In this document: positions 54,690-64,000 of the stretch, one piece after another
Numbering within the stretch: the stretch's first letter is position 1
Layout: each line of letters starts with the position of its first letter
Source: Epiperipatus broadwayi
Lineage: Eukaryota; Onychophora; Udeonychophora; Euonychophora; Peripatidae
Assembly: GCA_028023455.1 (NCBI GenBank)
Contig: JAQFVV010006208.1
Location: 11,244,984 to 11,308,983 of the forward strand
Reading direction: 5' to 3'
DNA: 64,000 nucleotides
The notes under the pieces: model-generated
What the model was told of the DNA's origin: nothing
The model's input: the letters and a program-made list of their open reading frames with translations, nothing else
Databases searched by the model: none
Made by a program: the position numbers and the translations under genes

Positions 54690-55005
54690 ATAATATTGGC
54701 ATCAGCATGGGATTTGGATTTTCATCATCAGATTTTCATTGATATGGATGGCTGAAAAGATTGGCCTGTCCATTAAAGTATAAAGATTTGCTATCTTAAT
54801 ATAAACTGAGCACTGATTATATATATGTGTGGGAGATGATAATCTGGACCAACTGATGAGTGCTGGTTTAGCACGAAATATGTATACTGGTGATTATTTA
54901 TCTTTTCTGCATGTATGTGGTCATGTGTATCAATTGTATAAGATAGTGGGAATAGTTAACAGGTGCTTGAAAATCTGAGTTCAAATCCCCTATATTTACA
55001 ATTAA
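54690..55005 (+). mobile_element. HHA element, plus strand
   Basis: Distal region (GGCATCAGCATGGGATTTGG, CATCATCAGATTTTCATTG), linker, ribozyme and tail, ending GTTCAAATCCCCTATATTTA. A short inverted tail piece (GTAGGGGATTT) precedes it. Confidence 0.88.
54839..54897 (+). ncRNA. Hammerhead ribozyme motif HHA-14 (canonical core)
   Basis: CUGAUGA, stem II GUGCU/AGCAC with canonical G-C closing pair and loop GGUUU, GAAA, stem III AUAU/GUAU and the AUA triplet are all present. Outer stem I is AUAAUC/GAUUAU. The one defect is an A-C mismatch next to the cleavage site (ACCAA/CUGGU). Predicted cleavage after 54886. Confidence 0.9.
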
Positions 55006-55930
55006 ACTTCAGGTTTGTGAAGAGTGCCTGGTTTTCAAATATTTACTTGGTAAATATGAATATTTTTTAAGATTCCAATCAGATTTCTAGGTATCTGGCT
55101 TAGTTACAAATATTAGTAGGTAAGTAATCTAGTTATTCTTGACTAAAATGACTAAAACATTCACAAAATATCAATTGGTAAGCCTGGTAAGTAATGCCTT
55201 ATCTTTCATTATTACTTGATAATCTACAGTATGTTATTTGAGGACAATTTTACTTTTCTTTTTTAAAACTTTCTTGCAAGTGAGCATATGTAAATTCGAC
55301 CTTTTATAAAACTTTTCTCAGAACAATGTAATTCAAAATAAATACATACAAAATGTATATAAAGAAATGCTTGGTTCAATACTTTAATAGCATGGTATGC
55401 TAAGCATGCTTTCGACTTACTGATAGCAATATTCATAGCAATGGTTGTCCAAGAAGCTTCTGGTGTTTATAAAAAATAAGCAAGGGTGTGGATTTGCATA
55501 AAATTTGAATAAGGATGTAAATAAGCTAATTTAAATGAGCTACTTTTTAATAGGGAGAGACAGGATTCATTTTTGTTGATTGTGTGTATGTTGTTGGGAT
55601 TATGCCAGGCCTCTTTACATTTAGCACTGTTTCTTTCAGAGCAGTCAATGCTATCAGAAGTAGATTTGAAGCTGTGACCATGTTTAGACTCATGTTTGAG
55701 GAAAATAGATTTAACTTGGAATTATTCGTATCTATATTGCGTGATTCTTGTAGATAAATTGGCATGTGATTTTCCATAATAAACTGCATTGTAATTTTAT
55801 GCACAACTTTGGGAATTCTGCTCTGGGGGCAGCTTGTTAATAAGGCAATTCAGGGTTGGAGGGATGTGAAGGCATATTTGAAGAAATAGCAATGACGTTA
55901 GAGCTGAGGAAAAGTAGCAGACTCTAAAAC
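55006..55930. other. Spacer with an unclassified minus-strand frame and a PLE-like motif
   Basis: An 85-codon minus-strand frame (55547-55804, ending near NVKRPGIIPTTYTQ and MNPVSPY) has balanced composition and looks like old coding repeat sequence, but I cannot name it. Further along that strand (about 55400-55430) GTAAGTCGAAAGCATGCTTA resembles the CGAAAGC hairpin motif found at PLE-like ends, so a PLE relation is possible. Confidence 0.4.
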
Positions 55931-57959
55931 TTAATATTTTTAACTCCATCACTTCCAGTGTTCAAATTTCTTATTAATTCCTGAACAATAAAACCAACTG
56001 ATTGTTTAATTTAATGATAATTTGACATAGATTATTCTATTTTTTAATTTTTATATCCATTAATTACTATATAAGTCAAATGACATTAAAGCATCAAAAT
56101 GGGCAGACATTTTTTCCCTTCAGTTTTCACAGTTAAATTTTTTTAACTCTTCAACCAGCACCACAAAGTTTATTTCTGATAAAAATGCTTAATAAATACA
56201 TACTGTCAAAACTTAGCCTAATGGATAAGATAATGGACACTATAATTAATAATTCCTGGATTAATAATTAACTAAGCAAATTACCAAAAAAATTTTTTTA
56301 CTTAGTTAAGAAAAAAGTTACTTATGTATTATCCTGTCTACCAAGCTCGGCAGCAGTATTTTTTTTAAATATACAGTTTTGGGGGCATACAAGTATTTTT
56401 TTTTAGATTTTATTTTACCAAATATGTATTTGTTAAGTTTAAAAAAATTAATAAATTGATTATAAATTTCATTCAGAAACTTTATTTTTTTTATTTTTAT
56501 ATAATATGTAATTGCTGAGACATTCTGAACATTGTCATAGTTTGTTTATATTCAGAATCTTTAGTTCTGTTACTGGGATTTTGGGGAAATAATGAAAGTT
56601 TGGGGTCTTCCTTTGATATAACAGCATGCAACAAAATATTTACAAAGGTATGGGACACTGCCTTCCCAAAAAACACATGATATAACACTTTATGCTTCTT
56701 ATATTTTAATTATTTTTATATTATTAAATTGTCTTAATACAATAAAATAATAATAAATAAATTGAAAATTTTATAATTAATTTTTGCAGAGTGCAAGAAG
56801 TTTCTTGAAAGCACTCAGCTAAAATAGAATTTTATATTTGCTTTCAATTATATATACTAGCTTCAATATCTGTGCATACAGCAAATATGTATAATAATAA
56901 ATAAAAGAATGTAGATTTAAATAAAATTGCTACTTGTCAGCCATTTTTTTTAACATTTGTTTTATGTCCCTGAAACTGTATATTAAAAAAAAATCATCTG
57001 CTAAACTTGGTGAACAGAATAGCACATATGTACCAAAAAAAAAAAAAAACTATTAACCTTAGCTATACTTAGTGCTAGAATGTTAAAAAACACACACATA
57101 TAAATAGAAGTGAAGTTTGTTTGAGAAACAAAATAGTATTTGAATGATCACTTATGTATAGATAAATATTAGAAATGTGTTAAATATAAAAATAATCAAA
57201 TGATTTCTGCTCTGTTAGTGCATAAAACAGCACAGGATTTGTTAAATTATATATGTAAATTCAGCTCAGCCTTTTCTTTTATTCCAAAAAAAATAAATAA
57301 ATATTGGGATAAGCTTATACTAATAAAACATCAAATAACTTTTTCTGCTTACTTTTAATGTATGCTTTTAGATGCATATCTCTTTATTCTAAAACCATCT
57401 ATTGTAAATTTGATCAGGCAAGCAATATCTGGTGGTTTTATATCTATTAAACTAATATGTGACTTAAGCTCTCTTTAGTGAGACATTTGGAGATAAAACA
57501 CTTCATTTCAAAAGGTATAGATGTGACATTACTATCTAATATCTATTAATTATTCAAGCTTACAATAGATGGCTCTGAAGTGGAATAAAAATAACAGTTC
57601 CTAAAAATATTGGTATACTTATGATTTGACTTATTTTAGTACTATGCTCCATAAGATGATATTTTATCTTTTATTGATAATCAAATCATTGAAAAAATTA
57701 AATACTGATACTTAAAGATTAAATATCTTGTTTTTTTAATTGAAATTAAATCTCAAAATTTTTCCTACAAACTATTTTTCATCTTTGATAAAATCGATCT
57801 TTATGTGAAAAATAGAAAACCTTAAGTTATCTCTATTTTTTTCAATGTCTCTTCTTACATATCCACAGATACATTATTCTTCATCAAGATCACAATATCC
57901 TCTTAATTTTTGGTTTTCATAATGACATTTTTATTTTAATAGTTTGTAAGCAATATATT
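55931..57959. other. AT-rich spacer
   Basis: Nothing recognisable beyond homopolymer runs. Confidence 0.5.
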
Positions 57960-58185
57960 TACTAGACTGGCTATCTTAATGTAAGCTGAGCTTTGATTGT
58001 ATATATGTGTGGAGATGATAATCTAAACCAATAGACAAGTGCTGGTTTAGCATGAAATACATATAGTGGTGATTATTTATCTTTTCGACATGTGTGTGAT
58101 CAAGTGTATCAGTGGTATGAGATAGCATGGATGGTTGAGGCTCATATGAAAGTCTGAGTTCAAACCCCCTATATATTGCATAAAG
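57960..58185 (+). mobile_element. HHA element, 5'-truncated, plus strand
   Basis: It starts in the linker (CTGGCTATCTTAATGTAAGC) and runs through ribozyme and tail to GAGTTCAAACCCCCTATATA. Confidence 0.86.
58018..58076 (+). ncRNA. Hammerhead ribozyme motif HHA-15 (core lost)
   Basis: Stem II and GAAA persist but CUGAUGA reads AUAGACA, so no activity is expected. Confidence 0.7.
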
Positions 58186-58239
58186 TGTAGGTGTAAAAAA
58201 AGCCTATACTGTAGAAAAAATTCATATTTCAAAATATAG

Positions 58240-58745
58240 TGCTTTAAGGTCTGCCCATCCCTCTAATATGTATGCAAATGGATTATGTCCTGTACATGAG
58301 AGGTCAGAGTGACTTGTGGTCAACATGGATAATCCCTTATATATGTATGCAAATGGATTGTCCTATACATGAGGGGTCAGAGTGACTTGTGGACAACATG
58401 GGTAGAATGAGAAGGTTGGCACTAAGGTAGGCTTTGAGCATTCCATCATCAGATTTCCAATGAAATGGATGGCTGAAGAGCTGTGGGGTGGAGTGGTTTG
58501 AAGCCTCTCCATTAAAAAGTATGAAGATTGGCTATCTTAATATAAGCTGTGGTTTTATTATATATGTGTGTGGAGATGATAATCTGGACCAACTGATGAG
58601 TGCTGTTTTAGCATGAAATATGTATATTGGTGATTATTTATCTTTTCAACAATGTGTGGGTGTGTGATCAAGTGTATCAGCGGTATGAGATAGCATGGAT
58701 GGTTGAGGGTTGTGTGAAAGTCTGAGTTCAAACCCCTATATATTA
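58240..58745 (+). mobile_element. HHA element with duplicated 5' region, plus strand
   Basis: The 5' block ATGTATGCAAATGGATTATG through GGTCAACATGG occurs twice in tandem (about 58266-58332 and 58339-58403), then linker, ribozyme and tail ending AAACCCCTATATATTACACA. Confidence 0.88.
58579..58637 (+). ncRNA. Hammerhead ribozyme motif HHA-16 (best overall candidate)
   Basis: Stem I is fully paired (AUAAUC/GAUUAU and ACCAA/UUGGU around a UGG bulge). CUGAUGA, a five-pair stem II (G-U closing, loop GUUUU), GAAA, stem III AUAU/GUAU and an AUA triplet are all present. Predicted cleavage after 58626. Stem III has no loop, as in minimal type I hammerheads thought to act as dimers. Confidence 0.91.
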
Positions 58746-60338
58746 CACATAGGAAGCTAAAAAATGAGATATCAAGTATTGGCCTTAACTGCCATTATAA
58801 ATAAAGTAATTGTGTAGAGTGTTGCATAGGAGTTCATATATATTTGAGTACTGGAATTGGGTTTTGATCTGGGGACCATAACTCTATCACTGCATTAAAT
58901 GACACAGGGCTAAAATTATTATTTAACCAATTACATGAAATTTTCTCACTTCCCTATGTACTGCCTTACATACATGTGAATTTGTTGTGAAATTATTTTT
59001 TTTTTAAATTTTTCTGTGGATTTTAAAAATTAAAAATAAAATTGTATCTTTAATATAAAGTTAATATTTTTTTGTAAAGCACATATCAGAGTAACTACTA
59101 CCTGTATTTACCCCCCCCCCCATTCTATGAACATTACATTACTATGCATTATAAAATTAGTTTATTTCAATGTTTCGAACATTGAGTCTTTTTAATTTAG
59201 TTTGTTAACTACAGTTCAGTGCCCTTTCAGCAGGTGATTTCAAGGTGAGGATTGGTCCAAGAGCTTCCAATGAATTTAGGGTCGTATTCTAACAGTGTTT
59301 TGATATTTGGGGTTATATCTTTGAAAGGATGATGAGGCTTTCTTTATTGGCAAAGTTTATTCGTACTCCTTCTTTTAGGGGTTGCTATGATTTTGGCCTC
59401 AACTGCCGAAAGCATGCTCAGATAAACTGAATAAGTCTTTACTTATCAACATTTGAAATGTTGAAATGAACTAATTACTGTAGAATTAGGAAAAGGATAA
59501 TAATTCTATACATTATGAAAGTAAACAAGTTGGATAAAATAACTTTTTATTTATTTATAATGTAACCAATTTATTCATTTGTAAATATTCTTATATATTA
59601 TCATCATCATTTTTTCCTGATTTGTTAGTGATATGTTTTACAATATATTTTAATAAATTAATCTTTTAAAACTAAATATGTTTAAATTATAGTATCATAA
59701 TGTGATGTACATTAATAAGTTTGAGTACAACTAATGAATAAGGTTGCTAAGAGTCCATGCATCTGATAAACTGTCAAGTTTATTTTAAAGAAAGTAAATT
59801 GGATTCATTCTTTGTATAACAGTAGTTCAGATTTATTCATTATTTTGGCAACTAATCTTCTTTCCCCATGCATAAAACAAACTTCGCATAATAAGTACTA
59901 TTTCATAACTTAAATTTTTCAAATGTGCGGCATACCATTTCAATAGTTTGATTCATATGGACATAATAAAATATATACACAGAAAGAGTTTTAAATAAAA
60001 AAAGTAGCAGTTTAAAACTTTAAATGATCCTGTTTACATATTTAAATTGTCATCACTCATTGTCCAGTAAGTTTTGAACAGTCTCGTGAAACAGCAATGC
60101 TTTCACTTGTTATATCTAGATCTAGGCTCAAATCTGATCTGGCTAAAAAAAATTATTTTCAGATTCTTTTGAAATTTTCATTCAAAGCCAGTGCATGGTC
60201 ATCCACTAAACATTTAATATGAGATAGTAATGGACATACATTTTGAAATCTAAATTTTAATTAAGTCTAGGTAACCAAGCCAAAGCTAAAAAACTAACCA
60301 TCTAACTCTGTTTGGTAAATGAATATTTAATAGTTCTT
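58746..60338. other. AT-rich spacer with an unclassified patch at about 59220-59450
   Basis: The patch contains CAACTGCCGAAAGCATGCTC, similar to the CGAAAGC motif of PLE-like ends at 54073 and 55410. A C-tract lies near 59111. No gene was recognised. Confidence 0.4.
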
Positions 60339-60346
60339 AATTATGG

Positions 60347-63213
60347 TTGGTGGCCAAAGGCAGAGGGTGCTAAAAATTCCCTGATTGTGGACCCAGGGTA
60401 CTATTTGATGAAGGCTTTTTATTTAGGTATTTACAAATGCAGATCACTTTCAAGTGAAGGAAGATTGCAAGAATTAGAAGAAGAACTGTCTTACATTAAT
60501 TGGGACATTATTGGACTTTGTGAAGTTAGAAGAAATAATGAAGAGACAATTGATTTTAAAAGTGGACATGTACTCTACTATAAAGGCATAAATATTGGAA
60601 ATATAAGTGGAGTAGGATTCATTATAAATAAAAAAGTGGAAGAACAACATTGTAGAGATTGATCGTGTATCCGACAGATTGGCAAGATTAGTTATACAAC
60701 TTAATAGCAGATACCAGGTTTATGCCCAACAAGTTCTCATAGGAATAAAATAGTAGAATATTTTTATATGGATGTACAAAAGGCTTTTGATCAGAGTAAA
60801 CAACATTTTAAAATTGTTATGGGAGACTTTAATGCTAGAATTGGTAAACAAATGAAAGATGAAAATGCTGTAGTAATTTTGGTTAAGGTAATAGAAATGA
60901 GAGAGATCAAAGACTTGTGGAGTTTGCAGAAAAAGAAAAATTTTATATTATGAATTTTTTTTTTGAGAAAAATGTTAAAAGGAAATGGACATAGAAGCAT
61001 CCAAATGAAGGTACAGCAGAATTGGATTATATTTTGACTAACAGAAAATACATATTTCAAGATTGTAATATTCTTAATAAATTTAACATAGGAAGTGATC
61101 ATTGACTAATAAGATGTAAGATAAGTGTTAATGCAAAACTAGAGACACAAAAATTATTAATAAAAACAATATTTAAAGTTGATATTCCTAATCTTCAAAA
61201 ACATTCTAATGAATTTAAATTAGAACTTACAAATCGGTTTCAAGTATTAGTAGATTTTGAACATGATTCGGGTTTGAATGAAATTAATAAGAAAATAAGG
61301 GATACACTTTTAAAAATTGCAACAAAGATAGCTGGTAGAAAGAAACAGCAATTGACCAATAAAATTTCTACTGAGACTAGAGAATTTATGAAGAAAAGAA
61401 GGAATATGAAGATATACAAAAATGATGCATTAAAAAGGATTTAAGACCTCAAATTCTGTAAAATGGTGTGGAAAAAAGTTGAAAGTGATATAAGAAAGTA
61501 TAAATGTAAACTAGCAAGGAAAGCTATTGAAGAGAATAAAAGTCTCAAAAGTGTAAAACAACATTTTGGTATTGGTAGGAAATTTATTTCTGCAATAAGG
61601 AAAAAAAGATGGAACTATTACTAAAAAGAGAGATGACATTATGAAATGGGTAGAAGATTTCTATCAAGAATTATATAGTAATAAAGAACAAGTACTTCTT
61701 ATATCTACTACATCTTCTGAATTGCCCAGAATTTTAAATGAAGAAGTGAGACATGCAATTAAATTTATGAAAAAAGGAAAGGCTCCAGGTAATGATGAAA
61801 TTATATTTGATATATTAAAAGAAGCAGGTGAAGAAATAGACATTTTTTAAGCAAAGTTATATACCAAATGTCTAAATGATAAAGATGGACCAGATGATTG
61901 GAAGAATGCAGTATTAATATTAATATTTAAAAACGTGATAAAGAAGATATTAAAAATTACAGACCTATGAGCCTTTTATCAGTTTTATACAAAATTTTTA
62001 TCAAGATAATTACAACTTATCTACAGAGAACATTGGATTTCCACCAACCAAGAGAACAAGCTGGATTTAAAAGTGGTTTTAGTACAGTAGATCATATTCA
62101 GTATTGAGAGAAGTTATAGAAAGGACAAATGAACATGAGTTACCATTATACTTTGGATTTGTAGATTATGAAAAGGCATTTGATTCTATAAATATTTCTT
62201 CAGTGATTAAAGCATTGGATCATCAAGATATAGATCCAGGATATTGTCATATTTTAAAGAATATTTATACAAATGCAACAGCAACAATTAAATTACATAA
62301 TGATACTAGGAAAGTCAACATTGAGAAGGGTGTAAGACAAGGTGACTCCATATCTCCAAAACTTTTTATAGCAGTGCTGTGCTTCAAGAAGTATTTTATG
62401 GATTAAAATGGAAATCTAAAAAAGTAAAAGTAAATGGAGATTATGTAAGTCATTTAGATTTTGCAGATGGTGTAGTTGTTTTCACAAAGAAATGTTGCAG
62501 GAGTTATCAGTTGAAAGTAGGAAAGTAGGACTAAAGATAAATGTTAAAAAGACTAGAGTAATGTTCAATAGATATTGTCAAAATATGAAAATAAAGATTG
62601 ATTATGATGAGTTAGAAGAAGTTAACAGCTACAAATATCTTGGTCAGATTATTAATACAGATGCAAACATAATGGAGGAAATTAATCATAGAATTAAACT
62701 TGGTTGGAGTGCTTTTGGTAGAAGTAACTTGATATTAAAAATAAATATGCCTATGTGTTTGAAAAGAAACGTTTTTAATAAATGTGTTTTACCAGTTTTT
62801 AATTATGAATATGAGACTTGGACACTTAATAGAAGAGCAATACAGAGAATTCAGACCAGTCAAAGACATATGGAGAGATGCATGTTACAAGTAACAAGAA
62901 GAGATCGAAAATGCAATATATGGGTAAGAGAACAAACAGGTGTTACTGACATTATTGAAAAAGTTAAAAGACTGAAGTGAAGTTGGGTTGGATATATTTC
63001 TAGAAGAGATGATAATAGATGGACAATTGAAATCTTAAACTGGATTCCAAGAGATTATAAAAGACCCAGAAAGAGACCACACGTGAGATGGATGGATGAA
63101 ATAAGAAAGTGTGCAGGGGTGATGTGGAGAAGAGAAGCTAAAGATTGGAGATGGTTTGAACTTGGAGAGACCTTCATCTTGCAGTGGATTGATAATGGTT
63201 GATGATGATGATG
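60347..63213 (+). mobile_element. RTE-type LINE, slightly 5'-truncated (copy 5), 2867 bp
   Basis: An 8-bp duplication AATTATGG flanks it (60339-60346 and 63214-63221). It aligns almost base for base with copy 4 from GGTTGGTGGCC onward and ends in (TGATGA)n. Endonuclease blocks (NIGNISGVGFIINK, GDFNARIG intact at about 60823, AELDYILTNRKY), RT blocks (QAGFKSGFSTVDHI, FVDYEKAFDSI, QGDSISPKLF) and the C-terminus (ERCMLQVTRRDRK) are recognisable. Several frameshifts are present, SDH is followed by a stop, and FADD is FADG (near 62467), so it is dead. It preserves positions lost in copy 4, including the Arg codon at the copy-4 stop and the 8-bp GAAAGTAG. Confidence 0.94.
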
Positions 63214-63221
63214 AATTATGG

Positions 63222-64000
63222 CTAAAATAAAAATGCTAGAACTATTTAAACTTTCACTACCTGCCATGTGATAAGCCTAATAAGTAATGTTATCTCCATT
63301 AATTTGTTCTGAAAAGGGTTATTTAAAGGGTGTTTTTTTTTTGGAATAAAAATATTTTTATTTTATGTATTTTTTATTTATTTTAGTTTAAAGTTAGCTT
63401 TATATTTTTAATATTAAAATTTTGCACAATACATGAAATAAATATATATTTTGTCTCAACAAACAGTGGGCAATTATACTAACTACAATATCTGAGATAT
63501 TAAATTTACTTTTTCAATGATATATACTTTAAATAAAGACAAAATATGTAATTTTATAAATTACAATAATAAAATGCACTGAACCTAACAAACATTTTTC
63601 CAAGTGTGTTTTAAATTAGTAACATTAAACACAATACCTTTTAAGTGACATTTAAACATAATTAACTGCGTAATTAATTTTTTTATATAAATGCATTTTT
63701 AATTTAAATAAAATTTGTGGCAGAATAACATTATTTTTGAGTTTAATTATTATTAAAAATATCCTTTAAAAAAAGCATATTAAATAATAATAACAAAAAA
63801 AAAAAGGTTGTCTTTATGTTTTACCAATATAGTATAAACAAATATCACAATAATGCTGAATATGGAATATTGTGAATCAACAAATGTAAATGATAATATG
63901 CAGTTATTAGTTGACATAATATGAGCATTCACTAGATTCGAATATTTTCTTCCTGAACTGCTCATACCCTCATACTTTATAAGGATTCTAGTAGTTCTCT
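63222..64000. other. AT-rich spacer
   Basis: Nothing recognisable. Confidence 0.5.

Overview
This is AT-rich metazoan genomic DNA, most likely from an invertebrate. It is intronic or intergenic and is filled with layers of transposable elements. The only host coding sequence I can support is one 80-bp collagen (Gly-X-Y) exon with consensus splice sites on the minus strand at 8520-8599. No complete host gene, rRNA, functional tRNA, CRISPR array or prokaryotic feature was seen. The species cannot be named from the sequence.

The main theme is self-cleaving RNA motifs. Three repeat families carry type I hammerhead ribozyme (HHR) folds, which I call HHA, HHB and HHC. HHA has 17 recognisable ribozyme copies across 8-59 kb, each followed by a tRNA-like tail with A/B-box-like sequence. 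One 177-bp HHA unit (26517-26693) is flanked by a 12-bp direct repeat and one inverted-tailed unit (24393-24811) by a 10-bp direct repeat, so they look like retroposons. HHB (six loci, six ribozyme copies) and HHC (two loci, three copies) are foldback elements; where both arms survive, each arm has a ribozyme pointing outward. Stem positions covary between copies. Many other palindromes are present. Several carry a hairpin motif ending in CGAAA or GAAAC, and one has a GIY-YIG remnant between its arms, which points to Penelope-like elements (PLEs) as a source.

Layout: 1-4 kb, a decayed L1/Tx1-type LINE with a (TAA)n tail of about 430 bp. 4.4-5.8 kb, a pogo-like element inside a foldback. 5.8-7.7 kb, an RTE LINE copy interrupted by a 400-bp LINE fragment. 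8-9.6 kb, HHA copies, the collagen exon and a foldback. 13.7-15.9 kb, a PLE interrupted by a hAT element. 16.7-22.4 kb, foldbacks, HHB, HHC, a LINE remnant and HHA. 24.4-26.7 kb, an HHA cluster and a SINE. 27.7-34 kb, SINEs, HHB, HHA, an RTE fragment, HHC and a 1.25-kb palindrome. 36.5-44.4 kb, HHB, SINEs, an RTE 3' end, PLE-like palindromes, HHA and a Merlin transposase relic. 45-48 kb, a foldback with a SINE insertion and a hAT element with C-tract tandem repeats. 48.6-52.1 kb, a full-length 3.2-kb RTE inserted in an HHA element. 52.6-59 kb, a complex inverted/direct repeat, a PLE palindrome and HHA copies. 60.3-63.2 kb, a second long RTE copy.

How they fit together: the RTE elements have near-complete endonuclease plus reverse transcriptase frames and are plausible mobilisers of the tRNA-derived SINEs and perhaps of HHA. 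PLEs are the known autonomous partners of hammerhead-bearing repeats in animals. Which machinery moves HHA, HHB and HHC here is an inference that needs consensus building and RNA data.
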